A DNA stretch of 64,000 bases, from NCBI RefSeq assembly GCF_036013915.1, contig NZ_CP107899.1, positions 8,410,699 to 8,474,698 on the forward strand, read 5' to 3'. How positions within the stretch are numbered: the stretch's first letter is position 1; every line of letters starts with the position of its first letter. The DNA is from Streptomyces sp. NBC_00464 (GTDB lineage Bacteria; Actinomycetota; Actinomycetes; Streptomycetales; Streptomycetaceae). A program made the translations under genes and the position numbers. Of the stretch, positions 1 through 8,548 are shown one piece after another. The notes under the pieces were generated by a model. It had not been told where the DNA came from. It ran no database searches and saw nothing but the letters and a program-made list of their open reading frames with translations.

Positions 1-1191
1 GCCCGCCTGGAGGGCGAGGGACTCGACCTGTCCACCCTCACCCGTTCCGGCCATTTGGTGGGCACGTTCGCCTATATGTCTCCCGAGCAGGCCATCGGCG
101 CGACCGCACTCGACGGCCGTAGCGATCTCTACGCCCTGGGCTGCCTGCTGTACGCAGCCCTGGTCGGCAGGCCGCCATTCTCCGAGGGACCTTGGCACCG
201 CCTTCTGCGTCAGCACGTCGACGAGGCTCCCTTGCCGCCCGGAGCGCTCAGGGACGGACTTCCGGCCGCGTGGGACACGCTGGTGCTGGATCTCCTCGCC
301 AAAGCGCCGGGGGACCGGCCGCCGAGCGCAGCCGCGGTGCGGGAACGGATCGCGGCGCTGCCCCTGCCGGTGGACGCGCCGCCCCCGCCGGTGGCGGCAC
401 CTTCCCGGAACGCGACGGTGATCGACCCGGACGCGATCACCTCTGATGCCTCAGCGGTCGTCGGCGTCCCCGCGAATCCGAACGACCCGGCCGTGCTGGG
501 CGGGGGCGGAGCGGTGATCCCCTCGTACCCGAGCCCCAGCCCGAACCCGAAGCCGGCCTCGGACTCAACCCCCGACCCGGCCCCCACCCCCGCCCTCACC
601 AGACCGCTGCCCGGCTCCGCGCTGCCCCCGCCGCGGGTGCTGTCCGGCGACGAAGTGATCTCGCGGAGCTTGACGACGCAGCAGTTGCTGGCCATCGGTG
701 TGGTGGTACTGGTGGTGCTCAGTGGGCTGGTGACGCTTTCCCTGGTCGTCTCGGGACGCAAGGCCGGCCCGTCGCTGGGCACGGCCGGAATCATCACCCT
801 GGGCGGACTACTCGCTGCCATCGTGATCGGCCTTCTCTACAGTGGCTACGTCTACGAGTGGCGACCACGCCGGGCCGAGCGGCGGGCCGCTGCCAGGAAC
901 CGGCGCGCAACCGCAGAGAAACCCGAAGCCGATGAGGCGCGGGCAGCGGCACGCGGCGCCGGAAGTCCCGCCCACCGGTACGCCCTCAAGGTCCTCACCT
1001 CGGCAATGCGGAACGGCCAAGTTCTGTGGGTGGCCTACGAGTTCCAGGGCGGGATCTGGTGGCTCCACCTCTACCCGCTCCGCTTCGACAACGGCGATCT
1101 GGTGGGGCTCACTGTGCAGTCGCAGGAGACGTACCGCATCGCCGAATTCCGGCTACGCGGGACGTCCCACACCCCACCGCCCGGCTTGTGA
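1..1191 (+). CDS. Receptor-type Ser/Thr protein kinase, C-terminal part (5' end outside window)
   Basis: The reading frame is open from base 1, so the N-terminal lobe, catalytic loop and DFG motif lie upstream of the window. What remains starts at the activation segment: GTFAYMSPEQ (the APE-equivalent of subdomain VIII), then SDLYALGCLLYAALVGRPPF (subdomain IX). A Pro-rich linker follows (about 370-640), then two hydrophobic segments (about 680-750 and 785-845) and a basic, Arg-rich cytoplasmic tail. This matches Streptomyces PknB-like membrane kinases, although two adjacent membrane spans followed by a further tail of about 115 residues is less usual than one span plus an extracellular sensor. 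The kinase would phosphorylate Ser/Thr on unknown substrates. Degraded transposase DNA begins right after the stop. Family confident, specificity unknown. Confidence 0.85.
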   Translation, partial: ARLEGEGLDLSTLTRSGHLVGTFAYMSPEQAIGATALDGRSDLYALGCLLYAALVGRPPFSEGPWHRLLRQHVDEAPLPPGALRDGLPAAWDTLVLDLLAKAPGDRPPSAAAVRERIAALPLPVDAPPPPVAAPSRNATVIDPDAITSDASAVVGVPANPNDPAVLGGGGAVIPSYPSPSPNPKPASDSTPDPAPTPALTRPLPGSALPPPRVLSGDEVISRSLTTQQLLAIGVVVLVVLSGLVTLSLVVSGRKAGPSLGTAGIITLGGLLAAIVIGLLYSGYVYEWRPRRAERRAAARNRRATAEKPEADEARAAARGAGSPAHRYALKVLTSAMRNGQVLWVAYEFQGGIWWLHLYPLRFDNGDLVGLTVQSQETYRIAEFRLRGTSHTPPPGL

Positions 1192-1204
1192 ACGACCGCG
1201 CCTG

Positions 1205-1350
1205 GCAGGGCGGCGCCATGAGGTGATCCGGCTGATCACCAGCCTGATGGACCACAAGAAGTACCCGGCTGCCGACCTCGCCGAACTGTACGCACGACGC
1301 TGGGAGATCGATCTCGTCTTCGACGAGATCAAGACCCATCAGCGCGATGC
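1205..1350 (+). pseudogene. IS4-family transposase C-terminal remnant
   Basis: A frame overlapping and following the kinase stop encodes an IS4-type C-terminal segment, with LITSLMDHKKYPAADLAELY followed by RRWEIDLVFDEIKTHQRDA. The Y-(2)-R-(3)-E-(6)-K signature of IS4 enzymes is recognisable in YARRWEIDLVFDEIK. No start codon and no upstream DDE domain are present, and the similarity stops after HQRDA. It is a truncated relic, probably cut by arrival of the neighbouring IS5-type element. Confidence 0.7.
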
Positions 1351-1471
1351 CGGGAGTCGGCGTCAGGACCGGAGCACGGATATTGATCGAGGTAACGGCA
1401 GTACCTTCCCGACCGTCGGCCACCTCGCTGCCTAAGAAGACATCTCATTTGGTCAGGTAGGGCTGTCGTTC

Positions 1472-2271
1472 ATGGTGGGGATCGTTGAGCGGCTGGTGCC
1501 GGATGAGTTGTGGGAGCTGTTCCAGCGGGTGGTGCCGGAGGCGCCCTCGCGGCCTCAGGGGGACGGTCGGCGTCGACGTGGTGATCGTGAGGTGCTGGCC
1601 GCGATCGTGTTCGTTGCCACGTCAGGCTGTACGTGGCAGCAGTTGTCAACGGCTTCGTTCGGGCCGTCAGGGGCGACGGCCCATCGACGCTTCTTCGGTG
1701 GTCGAAGGCCAGGGTGTGGGCCAAGCTCCACCGCGTGGTGCTCGACGAGCTCGGCTCCCGGGGCGAGTTGGACTGGTCCCGCCGCGCGATCGACTCGGTG
1801 AACATGCGGGCCCTGAAAATGGGGGATCTGACAGGTCCGAATCCTGTCGATCGGGGCAAGTACGGGGCGAAGATCCACTTGGTCACCGAACGAACCGTCC
1901 TGCCCCTTTCCGTCGGAATCTCGGGGGCGAACATGCACGACAGACAGTCAGGCCATGATCCCGCTCGTGCAAGGAATACTGCCGATCCGCTCCCGCCGCG
2001 GACCGCGGCGCCGCAAACCCGAGAAGCTCCACGCCGACAAGGGCTATGACTACTCCCACCTGCGACGGTGGTTACGCCAGCGTGGCATTCAGCAGCGCAT
2101 CGCGCGCAAGGGAATCGAGTCATCACAGCGACTAGGACGCCACCCGTGGGCCGTCGAACGCACGATGTCGTGGCTCGCCGACTCCACCGCCGCTATAAGC
2201 AAAAAGCCGAGCACTTCCCCTTCACCAGCATCGCCTGCACCCTGATCTGCTACCGCAGGATCACGTCCTGA
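1472..2271 (+). pseudogene. IS5-family transposase, frameshifted
   Basis: The product would be a DDE transposase, but coding jumps frame three times: about 1690 (after the QQLSTASFGPSG segment), about 1950 (after SVGISGANMHD) and about 2190. Recognisable pieces in order are DELWELFQRVVPEAPSRPQG (N-terminus), AIDSVNMRALKMGD (first Asp), LHADKGYDY (second Asp) and WAVERTMSWL (Glu). One frameshift could be programmed, as in IS427-like elements, but three indicate decay. Start ATG at 1472. Confidence 0.75.
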
Positions 2272-2305
2272 TTCGCTGGCGTGGTACCGAACGAAGGCCC
2301 TCGCT

Positions 2306-2623
2306 CTACGAGCCCTCGACAGGCAGCCCCGCCACGAACTCTGAAAGAACGGAGGTTCGGGGCGGCGCCTGCCCATGAAGGAACCGCTGGTAGTGGTCGG
2401 CGACGAGACGACGCAGGTCTGCCTCGGCCGGTTCATCACCACTGAGCTCAAGGGCGACCTGGTGCGGCTCACCTGTCATGTACAACGGTCTGGCCAGGGC
2501 GTCGAACCCACAGGTGTACTCGTCGGGCATCTCCCACCATGCCTCGGCGGACGCTCGGTCCTGGAGGACGTACATGTAATAGTCGTCATCGAAGAGGATT
2601 ACGGGTCCTATCGGTGTAGTCAC
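2306..2623 (-). CDS. Small acidic protein of unknown function (passenger of IS5-type element)
   Basis: A 105-residue reading frame with GTG start (VTTPIGPVILFDDDYYMYVL...). It is acidic, rich in aromatic residues near the N-terminus and has no signal peptide or membrane segment. Size and character resemble immunity-type accessory proteins, but no family is recognised. No good Shine-Dalgarno sequence precedes the GTG; the frame is open to a further GTG at 2671. It lies between a decayed transposase and the right inverted repeat of the surrounding IS5-type element and is transcribed against the transposase. Confidence 0.5.
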   Translation of the reverse strand: MTTPIGPVILFDDDYYMYVLQDRASAEAWWEMPDEYTCGFDALARPLYMTGEPHQVALELSGDEPAEADLRRLVADHYQRFLHGQAPPRTSVLSEFVAGLPVEGS

Positions 2624-2768
2624 CCGTGGAGTATGGCGCAACCAGCAGGTCAGATACGTGCCACAGCACAAGCACCAGCCCTACGTTCACGCACCAAATG
2701 AGATGACGTCCAAGCCGGACTCGCCCCAGCGACCCGTACTTCCGGCTCCTCGATCCGCGGCAAACAAC

Positions 2769-2990
2769 CTATCCCGATGCGGAAACAAGCAGCTCAAACG
2801 GACCTTCTTCCTCTCCGCGTTCGCCGCCCTGGGCGACCCGGCATCGCGGACCTATTACGACAAGAAGATCGTCCAGGGGAAGCACCACACGCAGGCCCTG
2901 CTCTGCCTCGCCAGGCGGCGGGCGAACGTCCTCTTCGCGATGCTCCGCGATGGAACTTTCTACGAGGCCCGTCCTGCCGCATCGACTTGA
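2769..2990 (+). pseudogene. IS110-family transposase C-terminal remnant
   Basis: Encodes NKQLKRTFFLSAFAALGDP, then YYDKKIVQGKHHTQALLCLA and RRRANVLFAMLRDGTFYE, characteristic of the C-terminal (Transposase_20) end of IS110 enzymes. The DEDD catalytic N-terminus and a start are missing. The remnant begins just outside the right repeat of the preceding IS5-type element. Confidence 0.75.
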
Positions 2991-3032
2991 GACCTTCTTG
3001 TCCTGCGGGCAGGTGCGTGATCAGCTTCGGAG

Positions 3033-3356
3033 ATGGGGGCCGAGGATTCCGAGCACATGAAACTCATCCACCGCTGGCTCGCCGGCGAGGTGGTCAACAG
3101 CACCGTTGGCATCAAGGTGACCGGTGGCCCATTCAACGGACAAACCAAAATCGTCCAGCTCGATCAGGACGGGCTTCCACCCGCACGCCTTCGTGCTCGC
3201 GGCGGCAGCGGACAGACACCTGGAAACCCTGCTGCCTGGCACATCTACGAAGCCGTCCCGGCCCCCGATACTGCCGCCGGCTGGACCTACAGATACGCCG
3301 GAGCCGACACGACTGACGCTTCCACCGAGGGCCCCTCAGGCACCCCCGCGGCTTGA
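3033..3356 (+). CDS. Hypothetical protein
   Basis: A 107-residue frame with good third-position GC bias (MGAEDSEHMKLIHRWLAGEV...). An internal ATG at 3057 (MKLIHRW...) is an alternative start. The C-terminal third is rich in Ala, Thr and Pro. No domain, signal peptide or membrane segment is seen. It lies between an IS110 relic and a secreted lamin-tail protein gene. Confidence 0.4.
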   Translation: MGAEDSEHMKLIHRWLAGEVVNSTVGIKVTGGPFNGQTKIVQLDQDGLPPARLRARGGSGQTPGNPAAWHIYEAVPAPDTAAGWTYRYAGADTTDASTEGPSGTPAA

Positions 3357-3532
3357 CCAAGGAGATAGTGGCCCCGCCACTACGACTTGTCCAGGGTCCA
3401 CCTGGACTCCCCAAGCATCAGGCTGCTTCCCACTCGATGGCATGGTCACGCTTTCTTCACTTAGTCATCACTGCACGATCACCTCCAGTAGGCTGCGGGC
3501 GCTCCGTTCGCACCACTGAGGGGGATTTCTTC

Positions 3533-4036
3533 ATGCGTATCCGCTACGTCCTGACCACTGCCGTGACTACTGCGGCTGCCGCCGCACTCGGGCTCGCGGT
3601 AGTAGTGCCGGCACAGGCGGCCGAGTACTCCTCGGCCCTGAAGATCAAGGGCGTCCAGTACGACGCTCCGGGCCGGGACTCCAACAAGTGCTCTGGCGGC
3701 AACACCAAGAACGAGTACCTGACGATCAAGAACTACTCGAAGACGGCGACCGTGAACCTGAAGGGCTACAAGGTCAAGGACGCCGCCGGAAACACGTTCA
3801 CCTTCAAGAACAGCCACGTCCTGCAGCCGGGCGACCAGGTCAGTCTGCGCGGCGGCCGCGGCGCCGACTCAGACGCCAAGAACGTCGTCTACCGCCAGAA
3901 CTGCAACTTCATCTGGAACAACGACAAGGACACCATCTACTTCTACAAGCCGGGTGGAGTCCGAGCCGACGTCCACGCCTACACCAAGAAGGCCAACGAC
4001 AAGGACGGCAACGGCTACATCGCCTACCACGGCTGA
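3533..4036 (+). CDS. Secreted lamin-tail domain (LTD) protein
   Basis: A 167-residue protein. The ATG at 3533 is preceded by a GAGGGGGA ribosome site and begins a classic signal peptide: MRIRY, a hydrophobic Ala-rich core, then VPAQA-AEY. The mature part has the lamin-tail beta-sandwich pattern: NEYLTIKNYSKTATVNLKGY, then VKDAAGNTFTF, LQPGDQVSLRGG, NVVYRQNCNFIWNNDKDTIY. Proteins of this kind are exported; in bacteria the domain is thought to mediate DNA, surface or protein interaction. The open frame extends upstream to 3353 but codon use and the ribosome site support 3533. Confidence 0.85.
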   Translation: MRIRYVLTTAVTTAAAAALGLAVVVPAQAAEYSSALKIKGVQYDAPGRDSNKCSGGNTKNEYLTIKNYSKTATVNLKGYKVKDAAGNTFTFKNSHVLQPGDQVSLRGGRGADSDAKNVVYRQNCNFIWNNDKDTIYFYKPGGVRADVHAYTKKANDKDGNGYIAYHG

Positions 4037-4498
4037 CGAGTCGCCTCTATCCAGTGAGGGTCGGCGGCCAAAAGAACACACTCGACGGCCGACCCTCACA
4101 GCTGGCCCTACCCAATCAAGCAGATCTTGCAGCCACTGTCTGGAGCTGCCTTGGCGCCTTCCCACAGGGCGCGGGCTGCGGTGGAGGGCCTGCTCGTCGA
4201 CGTCGCCCGGCGTCCGGACTGGTGGCCTCGGCCGGGTGGCGAGGAGGTCGCCGATGTCTTCGGGGCGCGTTGCTGGGTCTCGATCGTGGCCTACCTCGAC
4301 GAGGTCAAGGTACGTGACGTCGGTTGGGCGGGGGTGAAGTTGGGTGGTGGTCCTGGAACTGGCTCCACGCCCTTCGCCGTCACCGTATCTCCTGCATGGC
4401 AGAAGCGTCGCCCGCAGTACAGGGATCGCCGCATGTCAGCATCCATGGCCTCCCGGCGCGCGTACCGTGAGGGGACGACCCGCCGGGAGGACCAGCCG
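4037..4498. other. Intergenic region with a possible gene fragment
   Basis: No complete gene is seen. A stretch around 4170-4330 reads in the frame of the downstream antitoxin (GLLVDVARRPDWWPRPGGEE... CWVSIVAYLDEVKVRDVGWA) and looks protein-like, but it has no convincing start or recognised family and is probably a relic. Confidence 0.3.
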
Positions 4499-4804
4499 AT
4501 GAGCGCACAGCCCGACCACGCACCCTTCACGCCGTACGCCCCCGCACCCGGGGCGCCGGCCGAACTCCTCGCCCAGCTGCGCGCCGACCAGCGCGCTGAT
4601 CAGTGGGTGCCGGCCTTCGAACGGGAGTGGGCGGCGGCGCTGGAGGAGTCCCGCCGTACATTCTCCCTCGCCGGGCTGTACGAGGTCGTCCAGGACTGGC
4701 AGGGCCGTCTCGCCTCCGCCCCGGCGGTCGACGCGTTCGTCGCCTCCGGCTACGACGACAGCGAGTTCATCGACATGGCGGACCTGCGGGAAAGACGCCG
4801 GTGA
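4499..4804 (+). CDS. DUF6247-like antitoxin-position protein
   Basis: A 101-residue protein (MSAQPDHAPFTPYAPAPGAP...). The ATG at 4499 follows GGGAGG at a proper distance, so it is preferred to the longer open frame from 4127. An N-terminal Pro-rich part is followed by a helical segment (VPAFEREWAAALEESRRTFS) and an acidic tail. Such proteins are found upstream of RelE/ParE-like toxins in Streptomyces; here the stop overlaps the toxin start (GTGA), implying translational coupling. Role as antitoxin and autorepressor is inferred from position. Confidence 0.65.
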   Translation: MSAQPDHAPFTPYAPAPGAPAELLAQLRADQRADQWVPAFEREWAAALEESRRTFSLAGLYEVVQDWQGRLASAPAVDAFVASGYDDSEFIDMADLRERRR

Positions 4805-5061
4805 CCGGGCGGCCGTACGCGGTCAGCTTTTCAGCTCCGGCCGCGAAGGTACTCGACACCCTGCCCGAGGACGTCGAAGACATGGTGTGGGACGTCCTGG
4901 ACACGGCCGCGGCCGACCCGTGGGGCTTTCGGCAGTGGAACGCCGACGACCTGGAGGGCCAGGACGTCCGCCACGCCTCCGTCGGCCAGCTGTCCCTCAC
5001 CTACTGGGTGAACCGCCCCCTGCACCGCCTGTCCGTCCTCACCATTACCTGGCTCGGATAG
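4801..5061 (+). CDS. RelE/ParE-family toxin
   Basis: An 86-residue protein starting with GTG at 4801, overlapping the upstream stop by four bases. The sequence (RPYAVSFSAPAAKVLDTLPE, then VRHASVGQLSLTYWVNRPLH, RLSVLTITWLG) has the RelE/ParE layout: N-terminal strand, helix, then antiparallel strands. RelE members cleave ribosome-bound mRNA and ParE members poison gyrase; the sequence does not decide between them. It forms a toxin-antitoxin pair with the upstream gene. Confidence 0.7.
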   Translation: MTGRPYAVSFSAPAAKVLDTLPEDVEDMVWDVLDTAAADPWGFRQWNADDLEGQDVRHASVGQLSLTYWVNRPLHRLSVLTITWLG

Positions 5062-5296
5062 ACCGTGACAATGCCCTGCCCGGCATCGCAACTGCCGGGG
5101 CAGGCTGTTTCCGGTCGTAGCCACCACCCGGTGAAGCTTGCCGGCGCGCAGGACGATGAAGTCGTAGGCGAGCACAACAAGGACCAGGTGCACGGCCACA
5201 AACCTCGCTGCCGCCACTGACCGCAGCCCACCGCCTGGGAGATCACGGTCAGCCTGCGGAAAGCGGTGCTCGCTGCCCGCATCTGGCTTCTCTCTC

Positions 5297-5430
5297 GGCT
5301 ACCCGAATTGGAAGGCGTACTGCGACGCGGAGTTCGGCATCAGCCGCGCGCAGGCGTACCGGATCCTGGACATCGCCCGCTTCCTTTCGGCGGTCCACGA
5401 AGCGGTCACCGCCAGGGCGATCTATGTGAC
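5297..5430 (+). pseudogene. Fragment of a Streptomyces accessory DNA-binding-like protein
   Basis: The frame from 5297 reads GYPNWKAYCDAEFGISRAQA then YRILDIARFLSAVHEAVTA, typical of a family in which GISRAQAYRLLD-like sequence forms a helix-turn-helix. No start codon is present and the frame closes shortly after. The matching N-terminal part of the same kind of protein appears as a decayed piece at about 13540-13735. Functional identity is uncertain. Confidence 0.35.
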
Positions 5431-5577
5431 CTGTGGGGGGTGCCTCTATGTCCTTCGTCAAGGTGTGACCGTGTGCCGCAGTAGGCGACTCTTGAGCACC
5501 CCGGCAACCATTCCGGCTCGGCGGGGGTCCTCCATACCAGGCCCCGCTCGGGGCCTCGAAAACCGCGAGTCGGAGAA

Positions 5578-5748
5578 GCGAGCTGGTGGCAGGCCCGTCA
5601 GAGCCGGGAGCGCCTGGTCGACCGGCTGCTGGGCCGGTTCACCGACCCCGGTGCGGGCCTGACCCGCGACAAGACTCGGCGGCGGGGCCTGGGCAAGCTG
5701 CTGGACTAGCTCGAAGGCCAGCCCGGAGAGACCTGGCAGGATCGCTGG
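5578..5748 (+). pseudogene. N-terminal remnant of the downstream integrase, ended by an amber codon
   Basis: In the same frame as the following recombinase, 5578-5706 encodes SWWQARQSRERLVDRLLGRF and GLTRDKTRRRGLGKLLD, which reads directly into a TAG at 5707-5709 and resumes with LEGQPGETWQDRW up to the next ATG at 5749. A Trp codon (TGG) at the TAG would restore continuity. No start codon is visible upstream before a stop at 5482-5484, so the true 5' end is also damaged. Confidence 0.6.
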
Positions 5749-7923
5749 ATGGCCAGCGGGGCGGACGACGCCGGCTTCGAGTGGACCGATCTGCCCCTGC
5801 AGGGACGCGGCACACCCAAGGGCCACTGGCGCGATGAACTGGCCACGGGACTGGTGCTCCTGGTCGCCGGGCAGGCGATCCGCCCCAGCTACCCGTGGCT
5901 GCTGCGGCAGCGCGTGACGGTGATGCTCACCGAGTCCCGGGCCGCCAGTGACCCCGCTGCCTTCCAGCGGCTCGAACAACTGGCCCAGCATGCGACCCCG
6001 ACAGCGAGGTCCGACGCCCTGAACAAGCTCACCTGGATCGTGATCCGCAAGGGTGGCCTGGTCAGCGACATCACCGTCGGCGACTGCATCGAGCTGACCA
6101 CCGCACTGGAGGAACACCACTTCCGGGGCAGCGCCGGCCGGCCGCTGTTCTATGCCCTGCTCAAGGAGACCGGCGTGCTCCCGGCCAGCGCACCGGTGCG
6201 GCTGCGGGCGCTTCGCATCGAAGGCCGCCGCAGCGTCGAGCAGATCGTCGACGCGTACGCCATCGAGTGCCGGGCCGTCCGTGACCTGCTGGTCGAGTAC
6301 TTCACCGAGCGGGCTCCCGAGCTCGACCACGTCTCGCTGCGTTCGATCGCCCGCAACCTGTGCCGGTTGTTCTGGCGCGACCTGGAGATCCACCATCCCG
6401 GCATCGACTCGCTGCGACTGACGCCCGAGGTCGCGCAGGCGTGGAAGGAACGCCTGGCCTACATCCGTGACGCCCAGGGCCACCCGGTGCGGCCGCGGGT
6501 GAACTTCCGCAGCGAGCTGGTGTTCATCCGGGCGTTCTACCAGGACATCGCCCGCTGGGCCGCCGACGATCCGGCGCGATGGGCGCCCTGGGTGGCGCCG
6601 TGTCCGATCAAGGCCAACGAGTGCGCGACGAAGAAGTCCAGGTCCGGGGTGAAGTCCCGGATGGACCAGCGGACCAGGACCCAGCTGCCGCTGCTACCCG
6701 CCCTGCTTCGAGCCGTCGACCGGCAGCGCAAGGACGCCGAGGCTCGCATCACTGCGGCTCGCGCGACACCAACTGGTGGACGGTTCCAAGTCGCCGGGGA
6801 GGAGTTCGAGCGCTGCAGGTCCGGGCAGGCCCGCCGCGTCTACGTCACCGAGGTGGCCGCCGGTCGGCGGCGGAACCTGACCCACGAGGAGGAGGCGGCG
6901 TTCTGGTCCTGGGCGACGGTGGAGGTGCTACGGCACACCGGCATCCGGATCGAGGAGATGCTGGAGCTCACCCACCACAGCTTCATCGCCTACACCCTGC
7001 CCACCACCGGCGAGGTGGTGCCAATGCTGCAGGTCGCCCCGTCCAAGACCGATGCGGAGCGCCTACTGCTGGTCTCCCCGGAGCTGGCGGAGGTGCTGAC
7101 CGCAGTGATCTTCCGGGTCCGGGCCGGGAACGCCGCCCTGCCGCTGGTGTCGGCCTACGACGTGTTCGAGCAGACCTGGAGCCCGCCCATGCCGTTCCTG
7201 TTCCAACGCCGGTACGGCACCGAGGACCGGCCGCTGAGCCGCAGCTACATCCGCGAGTGCCTGGTCGCGACCTCGCAGTCCGCCCAGATCACCATGGCCG
7301 GCGACCCGCTCGAATGGCGCCCCCACGACTTCAGAAGGATCTTCGTGACCGACGCCATCCGCTCCGGACTGCCCCCGCACATCGCCGCGAAAATCTGCGG
7401 CCACGCCGCTCTGGACACCACCATGGGCTATGCCGCGATCTACCCGGAGGACGTGATCTCCCATCACCGGGCCTTCATCGCCCGCCGCAGAACCGAGCGG
7501 CCCAGTGAGGAGTACCGCGAGCTCACCGCCACCGAGTGGGACGAGTTCCTAGCCCACTTCGAACTCCGCAAGGTCGCCCTGGGGACCTGCGGCCGCGACT
7601 ACGCGACCCCGTGCCAGCATGAAAACGCCTGCGTCAGGTGCCCCCTACTCCGCGTGGACCCAGCCCAGATGCCACGCCTCCAGGAGATCCACGCCAACCT
7701 CGTCGACCGTCTCCAAGAGGCCAAAGACCAGGGCTGGCTCGGCGAGGTCGCCGCCATCGAGACCACCCTGGCCGCCGCCGCGCAGAAACTGGAGGCCATG
7801 CGCGAGCGTGCAACTCAGCCGTCCACCGTTCACCTCGGCATGCCCGACATCCGCCGCGACACCGGACGCAGCAGCGCCGACGCTGAGACAGCCTTCCCAA
7901 CGGGTCCTAAGCTTCGCGGATGA
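5749..7923 (+). CDS. Large tyrosine recombinase/integrase, N-terminally truncated
   Basis: A 724-residue remainder of a phage-type integrase. Catalytic features: Arg in RHTGIRIEEMLEL (about 6930-6970), HDFRRIF (HxxR, about 7324), GHAALDTTMGYAAIY (His and presumed Tyr nucleophile, about 7400-7440). A Cys-rich module (CGRDYATPCQHENACVRCPL) and a coiled-coil tail with QEAKDQGWLGEVAAIETTLA follow; this C-terminus belongs to a family of large actinobacterial site-specific recombinases. An in-frame TAG at 5707 separates it from upstream sequence of the same protein, so only reinitiation at 5749 would give product. A second copy of just this C-terminus exists at 9285-9542. The stop overlaps the next gene (ATGA). 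Confidence 0.8.
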   Translation: MASGADDAGFEWTDLPLQGRGTPKGHWRDELATGLVLLVAGQAIRPSYPWLLRQRVTVMLTESRAASDPAAFQRLEQLAQHATPTARSDALNKLTWIVIRKGGLVSDITVGDCIELTTALEEHHFRGSAGRPLFYALLKETGVLPASAPVRLRALRIEGRRSVEQIVDAYAIECRAVRDLLVEYFTERAPELDHVSLRSIARNLCRLFWRDLEIHHPGIDSLRLTPEVAQAWKERLAYIRDAQGHPVRPRVNFRSELVFIRAFYQDIARWAADDPARWAPWVAPCPIKANECATKKSRSGVKSRMDQRTRTQLPLLPALLRAVDRQRKDAEARITAARATPTGGRFQVAGEEFERCRSGQARRVYVTEVAAGRRRNLTHEEEAAFWSWATVEVLRHTGIRIEEMLELTHHSFIAYTLPTTGEVVPMLQVAPSKTDAERLLLVSPELAEVLTAVIFRVRAGNAALPLVSAYDVFEQTWSPPMPFLFQRRYGTEDRPLSRSYIRECLVATSQSAQITMAGDPLEWRPHDFRRIFVTDAIRSGLPPHIAAKICGHAALDTTMGYAAIYPEDVISHHRAFIARRRTERPSEEYRELTATEWDEFLAHFELRKVALGTCGRDYATPCQHENACVRCPLLRVDPAQMPRLQEIHANLVDRLQEAKDQGWLGEVAAIETTLAAAAQKLEAMRERATQPSTVHLGMPDIRRDTGRSSADAETAFPTGPKLRG

Positions 7924-8465
7924 CCTACGAAGAGCTGTGCTGGGAACCGATAGCGGCGCTTCCAGAAGGCGAGCCCGAGACGTCCTTCGGCGGGCGTTGG
8001 GAGGACCGGCTCTGGTTGAACGTTCCTGGCCCCTTCTACACCGGCATCGCCGACAACTGTTGGACGGGCCGGCTGCACGCACCGCGTCATGTGCTCTACG
8101 GCGGCGAGTACTTCGGTGAATATGTGTATCGCCAGCCGACGACCACGGCCGAGGTCCTGGACCTGGTGACAGCAGCCCAGGAAGATCCGTACCGCGGCTA
8201 TGCCTGCGACGGCGACAGCCGATGGACACCCGAGGCTGTTCGGAACTGGTGGCGCGACCGTGGACGGGTCACCGAGTACCTGGAGTCCCTCCTGCCCGGA
8301 TGGTCGTCCAGCGACAGGTCTGACGAGCGGGAAGCCGCAGAGGGGCTGAGGGACTTTGCCGCCTACATCACTGAAGGGCTCGGCGCTGACCTCCGGAAGT
8401 ACCTCTTCCGGCTTGAAGAGGGCCGTTACCCGAAGAGCTCCGGACCACTGCCTGAGCTCCGATAA
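7920..8465 (+). CDS. Conserved Streptomyces hypothetical protein
   Basis: A 181-residue soluble acidic protein with many aromatic residues (MTYEELCWEPIAALPEGEPE; WEDRLWLNVPGPFYTGIADN; later TPEAVRNWWRDRGRVTEYLE). It looks like a small family frequent beside mobile elements in Streptomyces, but no biochemical role is known to me. Its ATG overlaps the integrase stop, implying coupled translation. An immunity or accessory role is possible but unsupported. Confidence 0.65.
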   Translation: MTYEELCWEPIAALPEGEPETSFGGRWEDRLWLNVPGPFYTGIADNCWTGRLHAPRHVLYGGEYFGEYVYRQPTTTAEVLDLVTAAQEDPYRGYACDGDSRWTPEAVRNWWRDRGRVTEYLESLLPGWSSSDRSDEREAAEGLRDFAAYITEGLGADLRKYLFRLEEGRYPKSSGPLPELR

Positions 8466-8548
8466 ACAATGACGGCCACGGCATGCTCGGTGCTTTCGCA
8501 CCTGGACCCCGTGGAGTGGGATCAGGTACCTGGCTACCCGGCTGGGCC

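Larger units (their letters stand above)
1441..2705 (+). mobile_element. Degraded IS5-type element with an internal passenger ORF
   Basis: CATCTCATTTGGT at 1441-1453 recurs as its exact reverse complement at 2693-2705. Between these 13-bp ends lie a frameshifted IS5-family transposase (1472-2271) and, in the opposite direction, a small gene (2306-2623). The transposase ATG is 18 bp inside the left repeat, a typical distance for IS5 elements. I could not identify a convincing target duplication, so the outer limits are less secure than for the two other passenger-bearing IS5-type elements near 58-61.6 kb. Confidence 0.5.
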
